The notes below the pieces were generated by a model that worked only from the letters and a program-made list of their open reading frames with translations, did not search any database and was not told the DNA's origin. A stretch of 64,000 nt of DNA. Origin: Geodermatophilus bullaregiensis (GTDB lineage: Bacteria > Actinomycetota > Actinomycetes > Mycobacteriales > Geodermatophilaceae). The position numbers and the translations under genes were made by a program. The DNA is taken from NCBI RefSeq assembly GCF_016907675.1, contig NZ_JAFBCJ010000001.1, forward strand, positions 4,092,001 to 4,156,000. Direction: 5' to 3'. The stretch's first letter is position 1, and every line of letters begins with the position of its first letter. This document shows positions 48,827 through 57,855 of this stretch, piece by piece.

Positions 48827-49944
48827 GTGCCCGTCCCGAGCTGTCCGGGGCCGCCCGCGTGGTGGTCAAGGTCGGCTCCTCGTCACTGACCACGCTGCCC
48901 GGCGGGCTGGACCCGGCGCGGCTGACCGCCCTGGTCGACATCCTGGCCGCGGTGCGCGCCTCGGGCCGCGAGGTGCTGCTGGTGTCCTCCGGCGCGATCG
49001 CCGCGGGGCTGGCGCCGCTCGGCGTCGAGGGCCGCCCGCGCGATCTCGCCACCGCGCAGGCCGCGGCCAGCGTCGGCCAGCTGCGGCTGGTGCAGACCTA
49101 CGCCGACGCCTTCGACCGCCACGGCGTCACCGTCGGGCAGGTGCTGCTGACCGCCGACGACCTCACCCGGCGCAGCCACTACCGCAACGCCCGGCAGACC
49201 CTCGAGCGGCTGCTCACCCTGGGGGCGCTGCCGATCGTCAACGAGAACGACACGGTGGCCACCGAGGAGATCCGCTTCGGCGACAACGACCGGCTCGCCG
49301 CGCTGGTCGCCCACGTCTGCGCCGCCGACGCGCTGGTGCTGCTCTCCGACGTCGACGGCGTCTACGACGGCGACCCGCGCACCGGCCCCGCCCGGCTGCT
49401 CGACCGGGTCACCGGGCCCGCGGACCTCGGCGCGGTCACCCTCGGCACCGCCCGCCGCAACGGCGTGGGCACCGGCGGGATGGCCACCAAGGTCGAGGCG
49501 GCGCTCATCGCCTCCGGCGCGGGCGTCCCCGTCGTCGTCACCTCCACCCCGCAGGCCGCCGCCGCGCTGGCCGGGGAGTCCGTCGGCACCCTCTTCGAGC
49601 CGCACGGCCGCCGCCCCTCGGGCCGGCAGTTCTGGCTGCGCTACGCCAGCCGGCCGCGCGGCCGGCTGCTGCTCGACGAGGGCGCCGTGCGGGCCGTCCG
49701 GGAACGGTCGGCCTCGCTGCTGGCCGCCGGCATCACCGGCGTCGACGGCGACTTCCTCGCCGACGACCCGGTGGAGCTGGTCGGCCCGGACGGCGCCGTC
49801 GTCGCCCGCGGCCTGGTGGCCTACGACGCCCGCGAGATGCCCGGCCTGCTCGGCCGGCGCACGCCCGACCTGGACCCGGAGTACCGGCGCGAGGTCGTGC
49901 ACCGCGACGAGATGGTGCTGGTCGGGCGCCGGTCGGCCGGCTGA
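48823..49944 (+). CDS. proB: Glutamate 5-kinase
   Basis: 373 residues, first step of proline synthesis. The kinase domain has [44 protein letters not shown] and [15 protein letters not shown]; a C-terminal PUA domain begins near [16 protein letters not shown]. The start is GTG 48823, overlapping the obgE stop. The partner proA lies about 5.7 kb downstream, so the pathway genes are not adjacent here. Confidence 0.95.
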   Translation: MSARPELSGAARVVVKVGSSSLTTLPGGLDPARLTALVDILAAVRASGREVLLVSSGAIAAGLAPLGVEGRPRDLATAQAAASVGQLRLVQTYADAFDRHGVTVGQVLLTADDLTRRSHYRNARQTLERLLTLGALPIVNENDTVATEEIRFGDNDRLAALVAHVCAADALVLLSDVDGVYDGDPRTGPARLLDRVTGPADLGAVTLGTARRNGVGTGGMATKVEAALIASGAGVPVVVTSTPQAAAALAGESVGTLFEPHGRRPSGRQFWLRYASRPRGRLLLDEGAVRAVRERSASLLAAGITGVDGDFLADDPVELVGPDGAVVARGLVAYDAREMPGLLGRRTPDLDPEYRREVVHRDEMVLVGRRSAG

Positions 49945-49956
49945 GAGACTGCCCGC

Positions 49957-50439
49957 GTGACGATCCGCCCCATCCGCGAGCTCGGTGACCCCGTGCTCCG
50001 CACGCCCGCCGACGAGGTGCGGGCCTTCGACAGGGAACTGGCCGCCCTGGTCCGCGACCTGCTGGAGACCGTCGACCACCCCGGCCGCGCCGGGCTGGCC
50101 GCGCCGCAGATCGGCGTCAGCGCCCGGGTCTTCAGCTACAACGTCGACGGCGAGATCGGCCACCTGGTCAACCCGCGGGTCGTCGAGCTGTCCGAGGAGA
50201 CGCAGGACGGCGACGAGGGCTGCCTGTCCATCCCGGGCATCTGGGCGCCGACGGTCCGCGCGATGTCGGCCGTCGTCGAGGGGTTCGACGTCCACGGCGA
50301 GCCGCTGCGGCTGTCGGGCACCGGGCTGATGGCCCGCTGCCTGCAGCACGAGGTCGACCACCTCGACGGCAGGGTCTTCCTCGACCGGCTGGCCGGCGAG
50401 GCCCGCAAGGCCGCCCTCCGCGCGCTGCGCGACCGCTGA
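49957..50439 (+). CDS. def: Peptide deformylase
   Basis: 160 residues, removes the N-formyl group from new proteins; metal enzyme. All three motifs are present: GLAAPQIGV (46-54), EGCLSIPG with metal ligand Cys89, and HEVDH (131-135) with catalytic Glu132. It lies 12 bases after proB. Confidence 0.95.
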   Translation: MTIRPIRELGDPVLRTPADEVRAFDRELAALVRDLLETVDHPGRAGLAAPQIGVSARVFSYNVDGEIGHLVNPRVVELSEETQDGDEGCLSIPGIWAPTVRAMSAVVEGFDVHGEPLRLSGTGLMARCLQHEVDHLDGRVFLDRLAGEARKAALRALRDR

Positions 50440-50448
50440 GGAGCGCCG

Positions 50449-50454
50449 TAGCGT
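50449..50454 (+). promoter_or_regulatory. -10 element TAGCGT before the lyase-family gene
   Basis: TAGCGT ends 7 bases before GTG 50462, predicting a leaderless transcript. Confidence 0.42.
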
Positions 50455-50461
50455 CGTCCGC

Positions 50462-51244
50462 GTGACCGACCTCGCCACCCGCGCCCGCACCCTCCTCGAC
50501 CTGCACACCGCCCCGGAGATCCTGGTCCTGGCCAACGTGTGGGACGTCGTCTCCGCCCAGGTGGTCGCCGCCACCGACGGCGTCCGCGCCCTCGCCACCG
50601 CCAGCCACGGCATCGCCTCGACCTTCGGCTACGAGGACGGCGAGAACATCCCGCTCGACCTGCACCTGGACATGGTCGGCCGGATCGCCGCCGCCGTGGA
50701 CCTGCCGGTGAGCATGGACATGGAGGCCGGCTACGGCGACGCCGGCGAGACCACTCGCCGGGCCATCGAGAAGGGCGTCGTCGGCGGCAACCTCGAGGAC
50801 CAGATGAAGCCGCTGGACGACGCCGTCGCCGCCGTCGAGGCGGTGCTGCGCGCCGGTCGGGACGCCGGCATCGACTTCGTGCTCAACGCCCGCACCGACG
50901 CCTTCCTGCGCGCCGGGACCGACGCCGACCGCTCGGAGGTGGTCGCGGAGGCGATCCGCCGCGGCCGCGCCTACCTGGAGGCCGGCGCACCGGTCGTGTT
51001 CGTGCCCGGCCTGGTGGTCCGCGAGGAGATCGAGACGGTCGTCGAGGCGCTCGGGCGCAACAAGCTGACGCTGATCAGCGTCCCCGGCGCCTCGCTGCCC
51101 GCCCGCGAGCTGCAGGAGCTCGGCGTCGCCCGCGTCTCCACGGGCCCGTTCACGCAGCGGGTCGCGCTGACCGCCCTGCAGGACGCCGTCGTCGAGGTGG
51201 TCGGCGGCGGCACCCTCCCGGCCGGCACCCGCGCGCTCAACTGA
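50462..51244 (+). CDS. Isocitrate lyase/PEP mutase family protein
   Basis: 260 residues, TIM-barrel enzyme of the ICL/PEPM superfamily. LVLANVWDVVSAQVVAATDG is the first strand. MDMEAGYGD carries the Mg-binding acidic residues, VGGNLEDQM the second metal loop, and FVLNARTDAFLR the conserved Asn-Ala-Arg-Thr block. The family includes oxaloacetate decarboxylases, methylisocitrate lyases and phosphonopyruvate hydrolases; the KKCGH motif of true isocitrate lyase is absent, so the exact reaction is open. Its end overlaps the convergent gene by 8 bases. Confidence 0.85.
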   Translation: MTDLATRARTLLDLHTAPEILVLANVWDVVSAQVVAATDGVRALATASHGIASTFGYEDGENIPLDLHLDMVGRIAAAVDLPVSMDMEAGYGDAGETTRRAIEKGVVGGNLEDQMKPLDDAVAAVEAVLRAGRDAGIDFVLNARTDAFLRAGTDADRSEVVAEAIRRGRAYLEAGAPVVFVPGLVVREEIETVVEALGRNKLTLISVPGASLPARELQELGVARVSTGPFTQRVALTALQDAVVEVVGGGTLPAGTRALN

Positions 51245-51896
51245 CCGCTCGCGGGCGGCGGTCGCCCGGCCGCCGCCCGGAGCGCAGCAGCTCCGCGCCC
51301 TCGCCGGAGAGCCGGCCGACCGTGGCGGTGCGGCCGGTCAGCAGCAGCAGCAGGTCGCCGGTCGTCCCCTCGACCGGCGCGCCGGTGCCGGCCCTCCAGC
51401 CGGAGTCGGTGGCGGTGAGCGCGAACCCCGCCAGCCGCCGCCGTGCCCGGAACGGGAAGCTCATCTCCCACACCCGGGTGGCGGCGGCGGCCGCGGCGGC
51501 GGGCGGCACCGCACGCTCGCGGCCCAGCGGGACGGCGACGTCCTGGCCGTGCACGAGCACGTCGATCAGCGGCTCGAGCGGGCTGACGAAGGGTGCCGTG
51601 CGCCGGGAGCCGACCATGGCGCGGATCCGGTGGCCGTACTCGACGTCGGGCAGGGGGCCGACGCGCAGGGCGGTGTCGCGGATCATCCGGTTGAAGCTCC
51701 CGCGCGCCCGGACGGTGGAGACCAGGGCCGCCGCTGGGCCCATCTGCGCGAGCGTCAGGTGGGCGGCGACGTCGCGGACCCGCCAGGCGTCGCACGACGA
51801 CGGCGCCTCCCACTCGTCCGGCGCGAGGTCGTCGAGCAGGTCGGCCAGGCTTGCCCGCTCGGTGTCGATCGTCCGCCACACCTCGTCGAGGTCCAC
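51237..51896 (-). CDS. Maleylpyruvate isomerase family, mycothiol-dependent enzyme
   Basis: 219 residues. The DinB-like four-helix fold has CDAWRVRDVAAHLTLAQMGP and DVLVHGQDVAVPLGR, with His residues placed as in the metal-binding mycothiol-dependent isomerases. The C-terminal SCP2-like part includes FALTATDSGWRAGTG. The substrate is unknown. Mycothiol use is inferred from the family and the actinobacterial setting. It is divergent from a MarR gene across two operator-like palindromes, so it is probably the MarR target. Confidence 0.8.
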   Translation of the reverse strand: MDLDEVWRTIDTERASLADLLDDLAPDEWEAPSSCDAWRVRDVAAHLTLAQMGPAAALVSTVRARGSFNRMIRDTALRVGPLPDVEYGHRIRAMVGSRRTAPFVSPLEPLIDVLVHGQDVAVPLGRERAVPPAAAAAAATRVWEMSFPFRARRRLAGFALTATDSGWRAGTGAPVEGTTGDLLLLLTGRTATVGRLSGEGAELLRSGRRPGDRRPRAVS

Positions 51897-51920
51897 GGCG
51901 GCCTCCTCAGATTCAGTACG

Positions 51921-51954
51921 ATGGTCTGACCATTCCGTCAGATGATCTGACCAT
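51921..51954. promoter_or_regulatory. Paired MarR-type operator
   Basis: ATGGTCTGACCAT (51921-51933), a perfect 13-base palindrome, and atgatctgaccat (51942-51954), one mismatch in the arms, are 21 bases apart, two helical turns. They lie between the divergent starts at 51896 and 51970. Confidence 0.65.
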
Positions 51955-51969
51955 CCGTCAAGGGGAACC

Positions 51970-52416
51970 GTGACGACCGACCCGGAGGACCACCAGAACC
52001 TCGGCGTCCTGTGCTTCTACCCGCACCGGGCCATGGAGGCCCGCATCCTGACTGCCCTGGCCGCGGCGGGGTTCGACGACCTCACGCCGGCCCAGGGCCG
52101 CATCGCCGCGCGGATCGGCCGTGACGGCACCCGGCTCACCGACCTCGCCGAGCAGGCGCTGGTGACCAAGCAGACGACGGGGCACCTGGTCGACCAGCTC
52201 GAGCGGAGCGGCTACGTCCGGCGCGTGGTCGACCCGACCGACGCCCGGGCCCGGCTGGTGCGGATGGCCGAGCGCGGGCTGGCCGCCGTCGCCGTGGCAC
52301 GGCGGGTCGAGGCTGAGGTGGAGGCCGAGTGGACCGCCCACCTCGGCGAGGAGGCCACCGCGCAGCTGCGCGCGGCGCTCACCCGGCTGCGCGAGGTCAC
52401 CGACCCCTACCGCTGA
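51970..52416 (+). CDS. MarR family transcriptional regulator
   Basis: 148 residues from GTG 51970. Winged helix-turn-helix: LTPAQGRIAARIGRDGTRLT, DLAEQALVTKQTTGHLVDQL, ERSGYVRRVVDPTDARARLV (wing with conserved Asp and Arg). Dimerisation helices lie at both ends. It likely represses itself and the divergent mycothiol-type enzyme. The end overlaps the convergent zur gene by 10 bases. Confidence 0.88.
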   Translation: MTTDPEDHQNLGVLCFYPHRAMEARILTALAAAGFDDLTPAQGRIAARIGRDGTRLTDLAEQALVTKQTTGHLVDQLERSGYVRRVVDPTDARARLVRMAERGLAAVAVARRVEAEVEAEWTAHLGEEATAQLRAALTRLREVTDPYR

Positions 52417-52826
52417 GCGGCCCCCGCCGCGCAACCGCTGCAGGTCCCGAACACCTCGAGCTGGTGCTGGACGTCGGCGAAGCCGTGCTCGGCGGCCACC
52501 CGGGCGGCCCAGCGCTCCACCGGCGGGTCGGCCACCTCCACCGTGCGCCCGCAGGAGCGGCACACCAGGTGGTGGTGGTGCACCGGCGAGCAGCGGCGGT
52601 AGGCCGCCTCGCCGACCTCGCTGCGCAGCACGTCGACCAGGCCGTCGTCGACCAGCGCCTGCAGCGCCCGGTAGACGGTGGCCAGGCCGACGGCGTCTCC
52701 GCGCTCGCGCAGCAGCGCGTGCAGGTCCTGCGCCGTGCGGAAGCCGTCGAGCTCGTCGAGCAGCGCCAGCACCGCCGTCCGCTGCCGTGTCTGCCGGCGG
52801 GCGGGGACCTCGGCCGGGCTGCTCAC
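52407..52826 (-). CDS. zur: Zinc uptake regulator, Fur family
   Basis: 139 residues from GTG 52826 (VSSPAEVPARRQTRQRTAVL). DNA-binding winged helix: FRTAQDLHALLRERGDAVGL, ATVYRALQALVDDGLVDVL. Metal-binding: HHHHLVCRSCGRTVEV (His83-86, Cys89, Cys92) and the structural pair Cys129/Cys132. Its place as the last gene of a zinc transporter operon points to Zur rather than Fur. It starts inside the stop of the permease gene (4-base overlap). Confidence 0.88.
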   Translation of the reverse strand: MSSPAEVPARRQTRQRTAVLALLDELDGFRTAQDLHALLRERGDAVGLATVYRALQALVDDGLVDVLRSEVGEAAYRRCSPVHHHHLVCRSCGRTVEVADPPVERWAARVAAEHGFADVQHQLEVFGTCSGCAAGAAQR

Positions 52827-53848
52827 GAGCGCTCCGTCCGCGCCGGGACCGGTCGGCCGCCGTGCTCGCTGTGCTCGTCGTAGTGCACGCCCGTGCCGGT
52901 GGCGTGCGGCGCGTGCAGGTGGCCGTCGTGGTCGTAGTCGACGTGGTCGCCGTGCGGCACCGCCCGGTGCCCGCAGCCCTCGCCGTGCTCGTGCGGGTGG
53001 GCGGCGTGCACCTCCACCCGGCGGCCGTGCCGCCGTCGCGCGGTCGCCTCGCGCACCGCCACCGCCGTGGTGACGAGCAGGAACAGCGCGATGGCCAGCA
53101 GCACGATCGTCCCGCCCGACGGCGTCCCCGTGTAGTACGACGCCGCGGTGCCCGAGACGCTCACCACCACGCCGATCGCACAGGCCAGGTACAGCGTCTG
53201 GCGGAAGCTGCGGCCGACCAGCTGGGCGACGGCGCTGGGCAGGATCATCAGCGCGCTGATCAGCAGCAGGCCCACCACCCGCATGGACAGCACGACGGTG
53301 GCGGCGACGAGGGCGGCGAGCACCACGTTGAGCGGCAGCACCGGCAGGCCGACCGCGCGGGCGTACTCCTCGTCGTCGCTGACGGCGTAGAGCCGTGAGC
53401 CGAGCAGCCACACGACGCCCACGACGACGACGGTGATGACGGCGAAGGCGGTGACGTCACCGGCCGTCGTCGTGGTGATCGCGCCGAAGAGGTAGGCGTC
53501 GAGGTTGGTCGCCTGCCCGCGCGGGGCCAGCGACAGCAGCACCACGCCGCCGGCGATGCCGCCGTAGAAGAGCACCGCCAGGGCGACGTCGCCGCTGGTG
53601 CGGCCCCGGGCGCGGACCAGCTCGATGAGCACCGCGCCGAGCACGGCGGCCACCAGCGCCGTCCCCACGGGGGCGGTGGAGGTGAGGATGCCGATCGCGA
53701 CGCCGGTCAGCGCCACGTGCCCGAGCCCGTCGCCGAGCAGCGACAGCCGGCGCTGCACGAGGAAGACGCCGACGGCGGGCGCGGCCAGGCCGACCATGAG
53801 CGAGGCGAGCAGCGCCCGCTGCATGAAGCCGTACTGCAGCAGTTCCAC
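52823..53848 (-). CDS. znuB: Zinc ABC transporter permease
   Basis: 341 residues with eight or so membrane helices of the ABC-3 family (LVGLAAPAVGVFLVQRRLSL, GHVALTGVAIGILTSTAPVG, VNVVLAALVAATV-like segments). The C-terminal tail of about 55 residues is histidine-rich (HAAHPHEHGEGCGHRAVPHG, HVDYDHDGHLHAPHATGTGV) and probably binds zinc on the cytoplasmic side. The start is ATG 53848, one base after the ATPase stop. Confidence 0.9.
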   Translation of the reverse strand: MELLQYGFMQRALLASLMVGLAAPAVGVFLVQRRLSLLGDGLGHVALTGVAIGILTSTAPVGTALVAAVLGAVLIELVRARGRTSGDVALAVLFYGGIAGGVVLLSLAPRGQATNLDAYLFGAITTTTAGDVTAFAVITVVVVGVVWLLGSRLYAVSDDEEYARAVGLPVLPLNVVLAALVAATVVLSMRVVGLLLISALMILPSAVAQLVGRSFRQTLYLACAIGVVVSVSGTAASYYTGTPSGGTIVLLAIALFLLVTTAVAVREATARRRHGRRVEVHAAHPHEHGEGCGHRAVPHGDHVDYDHDGHLHAPHATGTGVHYDEHSEHGGRPVPARTERS

Positions 53849-53849
53849 C

Positions 53850-54683
53850 TCAGCGGCTCCCGTTCCGCACGCGGACGGCGTCGGGTGCCGGGCGCGGCTG
53901 GTCGAGGCGGTACCCGGGGACGGCCGGGCCGTCGTCCTCGCCGGGGTGGTGGTGCCCGCCGGTGCCGGCGAGGGTCTCGGCGGCGGCCAGCGGCCCGTCG
54001 TAGGTGAGCCGGCCGGAGTCGACCACCACCGCGCGGGAGAGCACCGCGGCCAGCGGCCCCGTCTCGTGCGTCACGACCACCAGTGTCGTTCCTCGTGCCG
54101 ACACCCGTGCCAGCACGCCGGCCAGCGCCTCCTGGCTGCCGGCGTCGACCCCGGCGGTCGGCTCGTCCATGACCAGCAGCTCGGGCTCGGCGGCCAGTGC
54201 GCGGGCCACGAGCACGCGGCGCTGCTGCCCGCCGGACAGCGCCGCCACGGGGTCCTCCAGGCGGTCGGCCAGCCCGACGGCGTCGACGGCGTCGGCCACG
54301 GCGGCCCGGTCGCGCGGGCCGGGCCGGCCGAACAGGCCGAGCCGGGGCAGCCGGCCGACGCCGACGACCTCGCGCACGGTGGCCGGCATGGCGCCGCTGA
54401 CGGTGTGCCGCTGCGGTACGTAGCCCACCCGGCCCCGCTCGCGCAGCCGGCCGACCGGGGCGCCGAGCACCTCGACGGTGCCGCCGAGGACGGCGGCCAG
54501 GCCGAGCAGGCCGCGGGAGAGCGTCGTCTTGCCCGAGCCGTTGGCACCGAGGACGGCCAGCGCCTCGCCGCGCCGCACGGTCAGGTGCGCGTCGCGCACG
54601 ATCGCCACGTCGCCGTAGCCGATGGTCGCGCCGTCGAGCCGGAGGGCGGTGTCGGCGGTGCCGCTGGGGTGGCCGTCGGTCAC
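53850..54683 (-). CDS. znuC: Zinc ABC transporter ATP-binding protein
   Basis: 277 residues from GTG 54683. Walker A GANGSGKTT, signature LSGGQQRRVLVARALA, Walker B LLVMDEPTAGVD and switch VVTHETG. The C-terminus contains a small His cluster (GGHHHPGEDD). It overlaps the znuA stop by four bases. The frame is open further upstream, but that region is znuA on the same strand in another frame. Confidence 0.92.
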   Translation of the reverse strand: MTDGHPSGTADTALRLDGATIGYGDVAIVRDAHLTVRRGEALAVLGANGSGKTTLSRGLLGLAAVLGGTVEVLGAPVGRLRERGRVGYVPQRHTVSGAMPATVREVVGVGRLPRLGLFGRPGPRDRAAVADAVDAVGLADRLEDPVAALSGGQQRRVLVARALAAEPELLVMDEPTAGVDAGSQEALAGVLARVSARGTTLVVVTHETGPLAAVLSRAVVVDSGRLTYDGPLAAAETLAGTGGHHHPGEDDGPAVPGYRLDQPRPAPDAVRVRNGSR

Positions 54684-55624
54684 GTGCAGGACTGGCCCGC
54701 GCGCAGGGTGGCCAGGTCGGCGCGCATGACCTCGAGGTAGTCGACACCGGCCGACTCGTCGGTCAGGCCCTCCAGCGGGTCGAGCACGGCGGTCTGCACG
54801 CCGGCCTCCCCGGCCACGGTCTCGGCGACGGCGGGGTCGACGAGGGTCTCGGTGTAGACGGTGGTCACCCCCTGCTCGCGGACCAGCGCGGAGATCTCCG
54901 CCAGCTGGGCGGCGCTGGGCTCCGACGACGGGCTCAGGCCGGTGATGCCGACCACCTCGAGACCGTAGCGGTCGGCGAGGTACCCGAAGGCGTCGTGGGC
55001 GGTGACCATCGTGCGGACGGCGCAGTCGGCCAGGCCCTGCTGCACCTCGGCGTCGAGCGCCTCGAGGTCGGCCCGCAGCGCGGCGGCGTTCTCCTCGTAG
55101 GTGGCCGCGCCGTCGGGGTCGACCTCGGCGAGCCGGTCGGCCAGGGCGTCGCCGACGTCGGCCAGCCGGGTCGGGTCGAGCCAGAAGTGCGGGTCGACCG
55201 CCTCCTCGCCCGCGTGCTCGGCGTGCTCCTCCTCGGTCTCGCCCTCGTGCCCGTGCGGCTCGGCGGTCAGCGACAGGTCCGCGGCCTGCCCGGCGTCCCA
55301 GGCGGCGTCGCCGGCCTCGGCGGCGGCGTCGTCGAGCGCCGGCTGGAAGCCCTCGAGGTACACGAGCAGGTCGGTCCCGGCCACGGTGGCCACGTCCTGC
55401 GGCGTGAGCTCCAGGTCGTGCGGCTCGGCGCCGGGCGGGGTCAGGGAGGTGACGTCGACGCGGTCGCCGCCGACGCGCTCGGCTGCCCACTGCAGCGGGT
55501 AGAACGCCGCGACGACGCCCACCCCGTCCGCGGCCGCCGCGTCGTCACCCGAGGACCCGCAGCCGGCGAGCAGGAGGGCGGATGCGGCGGTGAGGGCGAC
55601 GGTCCGCCGGGCGCTCGTGGTCAT
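54680..55624 (-). CDS. znuA: Zinc ABC transporter substrate-binding lipoprotein
   Basis: 314 residues. Lipoprotein signal with lipobox LLAGC (Cys22). Family blocks: VVAAFYPLQWAAERVGGDRV, GAEPHDLELTPQD (zinc-ligand His), the His/Glu-rich loop HGHEGETEEEHAEHAGEE, VDPHFWLDPTRL, TMVTAHDAFGYLADRYGLEV and VYTETLVDPAVAETVAGEAG. It captures zinc outside the membrane for ZnuBC. Start ATG 55624 is preferred; ATG 55633 or 55639 would add three or five residues. A Zur-like box covers these codons. Confidence 0.92.
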   Translation of the reverse strand: MTTSARRTVALTAASALLLAGCGSSGDDAAAADGVGVVAAFYPLQWAAERVGGDRVDVTSLTPPGAEPHDLELTPQDVATVAGTDLLVYLEGFQPALDDAAAEAGDAAWDAGQAADLSLTAEPHGHEGETEEEHAEHAGEEAVDPHFWLDPTRLADVGDALADRLAEVDPDGAATYEENAAALRADLEALDAEVQQGLADCAVRTMVTAHDAFGYLADRYGLEVVGITGLSPSSEPSAAQLAEISALVREQGVTTVYTETLVDPAVAETVAGEAGVQTAVLDPLEGLTDESAGVDYLEVMRADLATLRAGQSCT

Positions 55625-55638
55625 GAGAACCATTCTCA
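55624..55638. promoter_or_regulatory. Zur-like box at the znuA start
   Basis: Read on the minus strand: TGAGAATGGTTCTCA, a TGAnAA-N3-TTnTCA palindrome close to the actinobacterial Zur consensus. It overlaps the possible znuA start codons, so bound Zur would cover the promoter start or early coding bases. Confidence 0.6.
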
Positions 55639-55676
55639 CACGATGGCCGCGGGGCCCCGGCGGGAGGGTCGGCGCG

Positions 55677-55682
55677 TATCCT
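55677..55682 (+). promoter_or_regulatory. -10 element TATCCT before proA
   Basis: TATCCT ends 7 bases before GTG 55690, divergent from the znuA operon. Confidence 0.45.
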
Positions 55683-55689
55683 CCGGGGC

Positions 55690-56943
55690 GTGTCCGAGGT
55701 CACCGAGCTGCCGCTGATCGGGGCCGCCGCCGCGCGTGCCCGCGCCGCCGCCCGCGTGCTGCGCACCCTCCCGACCGACGTGAAGGACGGCGCGCTCGCC
55801 GCCATGGCCGACGCGCTGGTCGAGCGCACCGACGAGGTGCTGGCCGCCAACGCGCTCGACGTCGACGCGGCGGCGGCCGACGGGACGCCGGCGTCGGTGC
55901 TCGACCGGCTGCGCCTCGACGCCGGCCGGGTGGCCGCGGTGGCCGGCGCGCTGCGCGAGCTGGTGGCCCTGCCCGACCCCGTGGGCGACGTCGTCCGCGG
56001 CTCCCGGCTGCCCAACGGGCTCGAGCTGCGGCAGGTCCGCGTGCCCTTCGGCGTGGTCGGCATCGTCTACGAGGCCCGTCCCAACGTGACCGTCGACGCC
56101 GCGGGCCTGTGCCTCAAGAGCGGCAACGCGGCGCTGCTGCGCGGCTCGGCCTCGGCGTACCGCACCAACGCCGCGCTGGTCGCCGTCCTCACCGAGGCGG
56201 CGGAGAAGGCCGGGCTGCCGGCCGGGTCGGTCGAGCTGCTGCCCGCCGACCGCGCCTCCGTCGGGGAGCTGCTGAGCGCCCGCGGGCTGGTCGACGTGGT
56301 CATCCCGCGCGGCGGCGCCTCGCTCATCCAGCGCGTCGTCCGCGAGGCCACCGTGCCGGTGATCGAGACCGGCGTCGGCAACTGCCACGTCTACGTGGAC
56401 GCCTCGGCCGACGCCGCGATGGCCGAGGCGGTCGTGCTGAACTCCAAGACGCACCGGGTCAGCGTGTGCAACGCCGCGGAGACGCTGCTGGTGCACCGCG
56501 ACGTGCCGTTCCTGCCGCGGCTGCTGGCCGCGCTCGTCGACGCCGGCGTGACGCTGCACGGCGACGAGGCGGCGCGGGCCGCGCACGACGCCGTCGTCCC
56601 GGCCACCGACGAGGACTGGGCCACCGAGTACCTGTCGATGGACATGGCCGTGCGGGTCGTCGACGACCTGCCGGCCGCCCTCGACCACATCGAGCGGTGG
56701 GGGAGCGGGCACTCCGAGGCCATCGTCGCCGACTCCACCCGCGCGGTCGCCGCGTTCACCGCCGGGGTCGACGCCGCCGCCGTCCTGGTCAACGCCTCGA
56801 CGCGGTTCACCGACGGTGGCGAGTTCGGCTTCGGCGCCGAGATCGGCATCTCCACGCAGAAGCTGCACGCCCGCGGCCCGCTGGGCCTGCCGGAGCTGAC
56901 CTCCACCACCTACGTCGTCACCGGCAGCGGCCACACCCGCTGA
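55690..56943 (+). CDS. proA: Gamma-glutamyl phosphate reductase
   Basis: 417 residues, NADPH-dependent second step of proline synthesis. Aldehyde-dehydrogenase fold: [74 protein letters not shown], and catalytic Cys in [17 protein letters not shown]. The end [20 protein letters not shown] is the family signature. Leaderless GTG 55690. It works with ProB at 48.8 kb. Confidence 0.96.
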   Translation: MSEVTELPLIGAAAARARAAARVLRTLPTDVKDGALAAMADALVERTDEVLAANALDVDAAAADGTPASVLDRLRLDAGRVAAVAGALRELVALPDPVGDVVRGSRLPNGLELRQVRVPFGVVGIVYEARPNVTVDAAGLCLKSGNAALLRGSASAYRTNAALVAVLTEAAEKAGLPAGSVELLPADRASVGELLSARGLVDVVIPRGGASLIQRVVREATVPVIETGVGNCHVYVDASADAAMAEAVVLNSKTHRVSVCNAAETLLVHRDVPFLPRLLAALVDAGVTLHGDEAARAAHDAVVPATDEDWATEYLSMDMAVRVVDDLPAALDHIERWGSGHSEAIVADSTRAVAAFTAGVDAAAVLVNASTRFTDGGEFGFGAEIGISTQKLHARGPLGLPELTSTTYVVTGSGHTR

Positions 56944-56967
56944 CCCGGCCCGCCGCCAAGGAGCCGC

Positions 56968-57855
56968 ATGCCCCGCCCCCCGTCGCAGTCGCCCCAGTTC
57001 TCCTCGGTCGCCGACGTCGGCAAGCGGCTGGCCACGGCCGGCTACCTGCCCGACACCCAGATCGCGACGACGGTCTTCCTGGCCGACCGGCTCGGCAAGC
57101 CGCTGCTGGTCGAGGGGCCGGCGGGGACCGGCAAGACGGAGCTGGCCAAGGCACTGGCCGCCGCGACCGGGTCGGAGCTGATCCGGCTGCAGTGCTACGA
57201 GGGCCTCGACGAGTCGCGGGCGCTCTACGAGTGGAACTACAAGAAGCAGCTGCTGCGCATCCAGGCCGCGCAGGGCACCGACGACGCCGACTGGCACACC
57301 GTGCACGACGACGTCTTCGGCGAGGAGTTCCTGCTCTCCCGGCCGCTGCTCACCGCCATCCGGCGCACCGAGCCGACCGTGCTGCTCATCGACGAGACCG
57401 ACAAGGCCGACGTCGAGGTGGAGGGCCTGCTGCTGGAGGTGCTCAGCGACTTCCAGGTCACCATCCCCGAGCTCGGCACGGTGACCGCGACCCGCCGGCC
57501 GACCGTCGTCCTCACCTCCAACGCCACCCGCGAGCTGTCCGAGGCGCTCAAGCGGCGCTGCCTGTACCTGGCGCTGGACTACCCCTCGGCCGAGCGGGAG
57601 CGCGAGATCGTGCTGTCGCGGGTGCCCGACCTGGCGCCGGGGCTGGCCGAGCAGCTGGTGCGCACCATCCGCGCGCTGCGGGCGATGGAGCTGAAGAAGT
57701 CGCCGTCGATCTCCGAGACGCTCGACTGGGCGCAGACCCTGCTCGAGCTGGGCCTGGACACCCTCGACGAGGCCGCGGTGCGCTCGACGCTCGGCGTGGT
57801 GCTCAAGCACGCCAGCGACCAGGACCGCGCCGCCGCCGAGCTGCGGCTCAACTGA
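56968..57855 (+). CDS. MoxR-type AAA ATPase
   Basis: 295 residues. Walker A EGPAGTGKTELAKAL (about 49-63), Walker B TVLLIDETDKAD, sensor 1 VLTSNATRELSEAL, and arginine fingers in KRRCLYLAL. It belongs to the group that pairs with CoxE-like VWA proteins and inserts metals or remodels complexes. The next gene is that VWA partner, overlapping by one base (TGATG), so they act together. The client is unknown. Confidence 0.88.
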   Translation: MPRPPSQSPQFSSVADVGKRLATAGYLPDTQIATTVFLADRLGKPLLVEGPAGTGKTELAKALAAATGSELIRLQCYEGLDESRALYEWNYKKQLLRIQAAQGTDDADWHTVHDDVFGEEFLLSRPLLTAIRRTEPTVLLIDETDKADVEVEGLLLEVLSDFQVTIPELGTVTATRRPTVVLTSNATRELSEALKRRCLYLALDYPSAEREREIVLSRVPDLAPGLAEQLVRTIRALRAMELKKSPSISETLDWAQTLLELGLDTLDEAAVRSTLGVVLKHASDQDRAAAELRLN

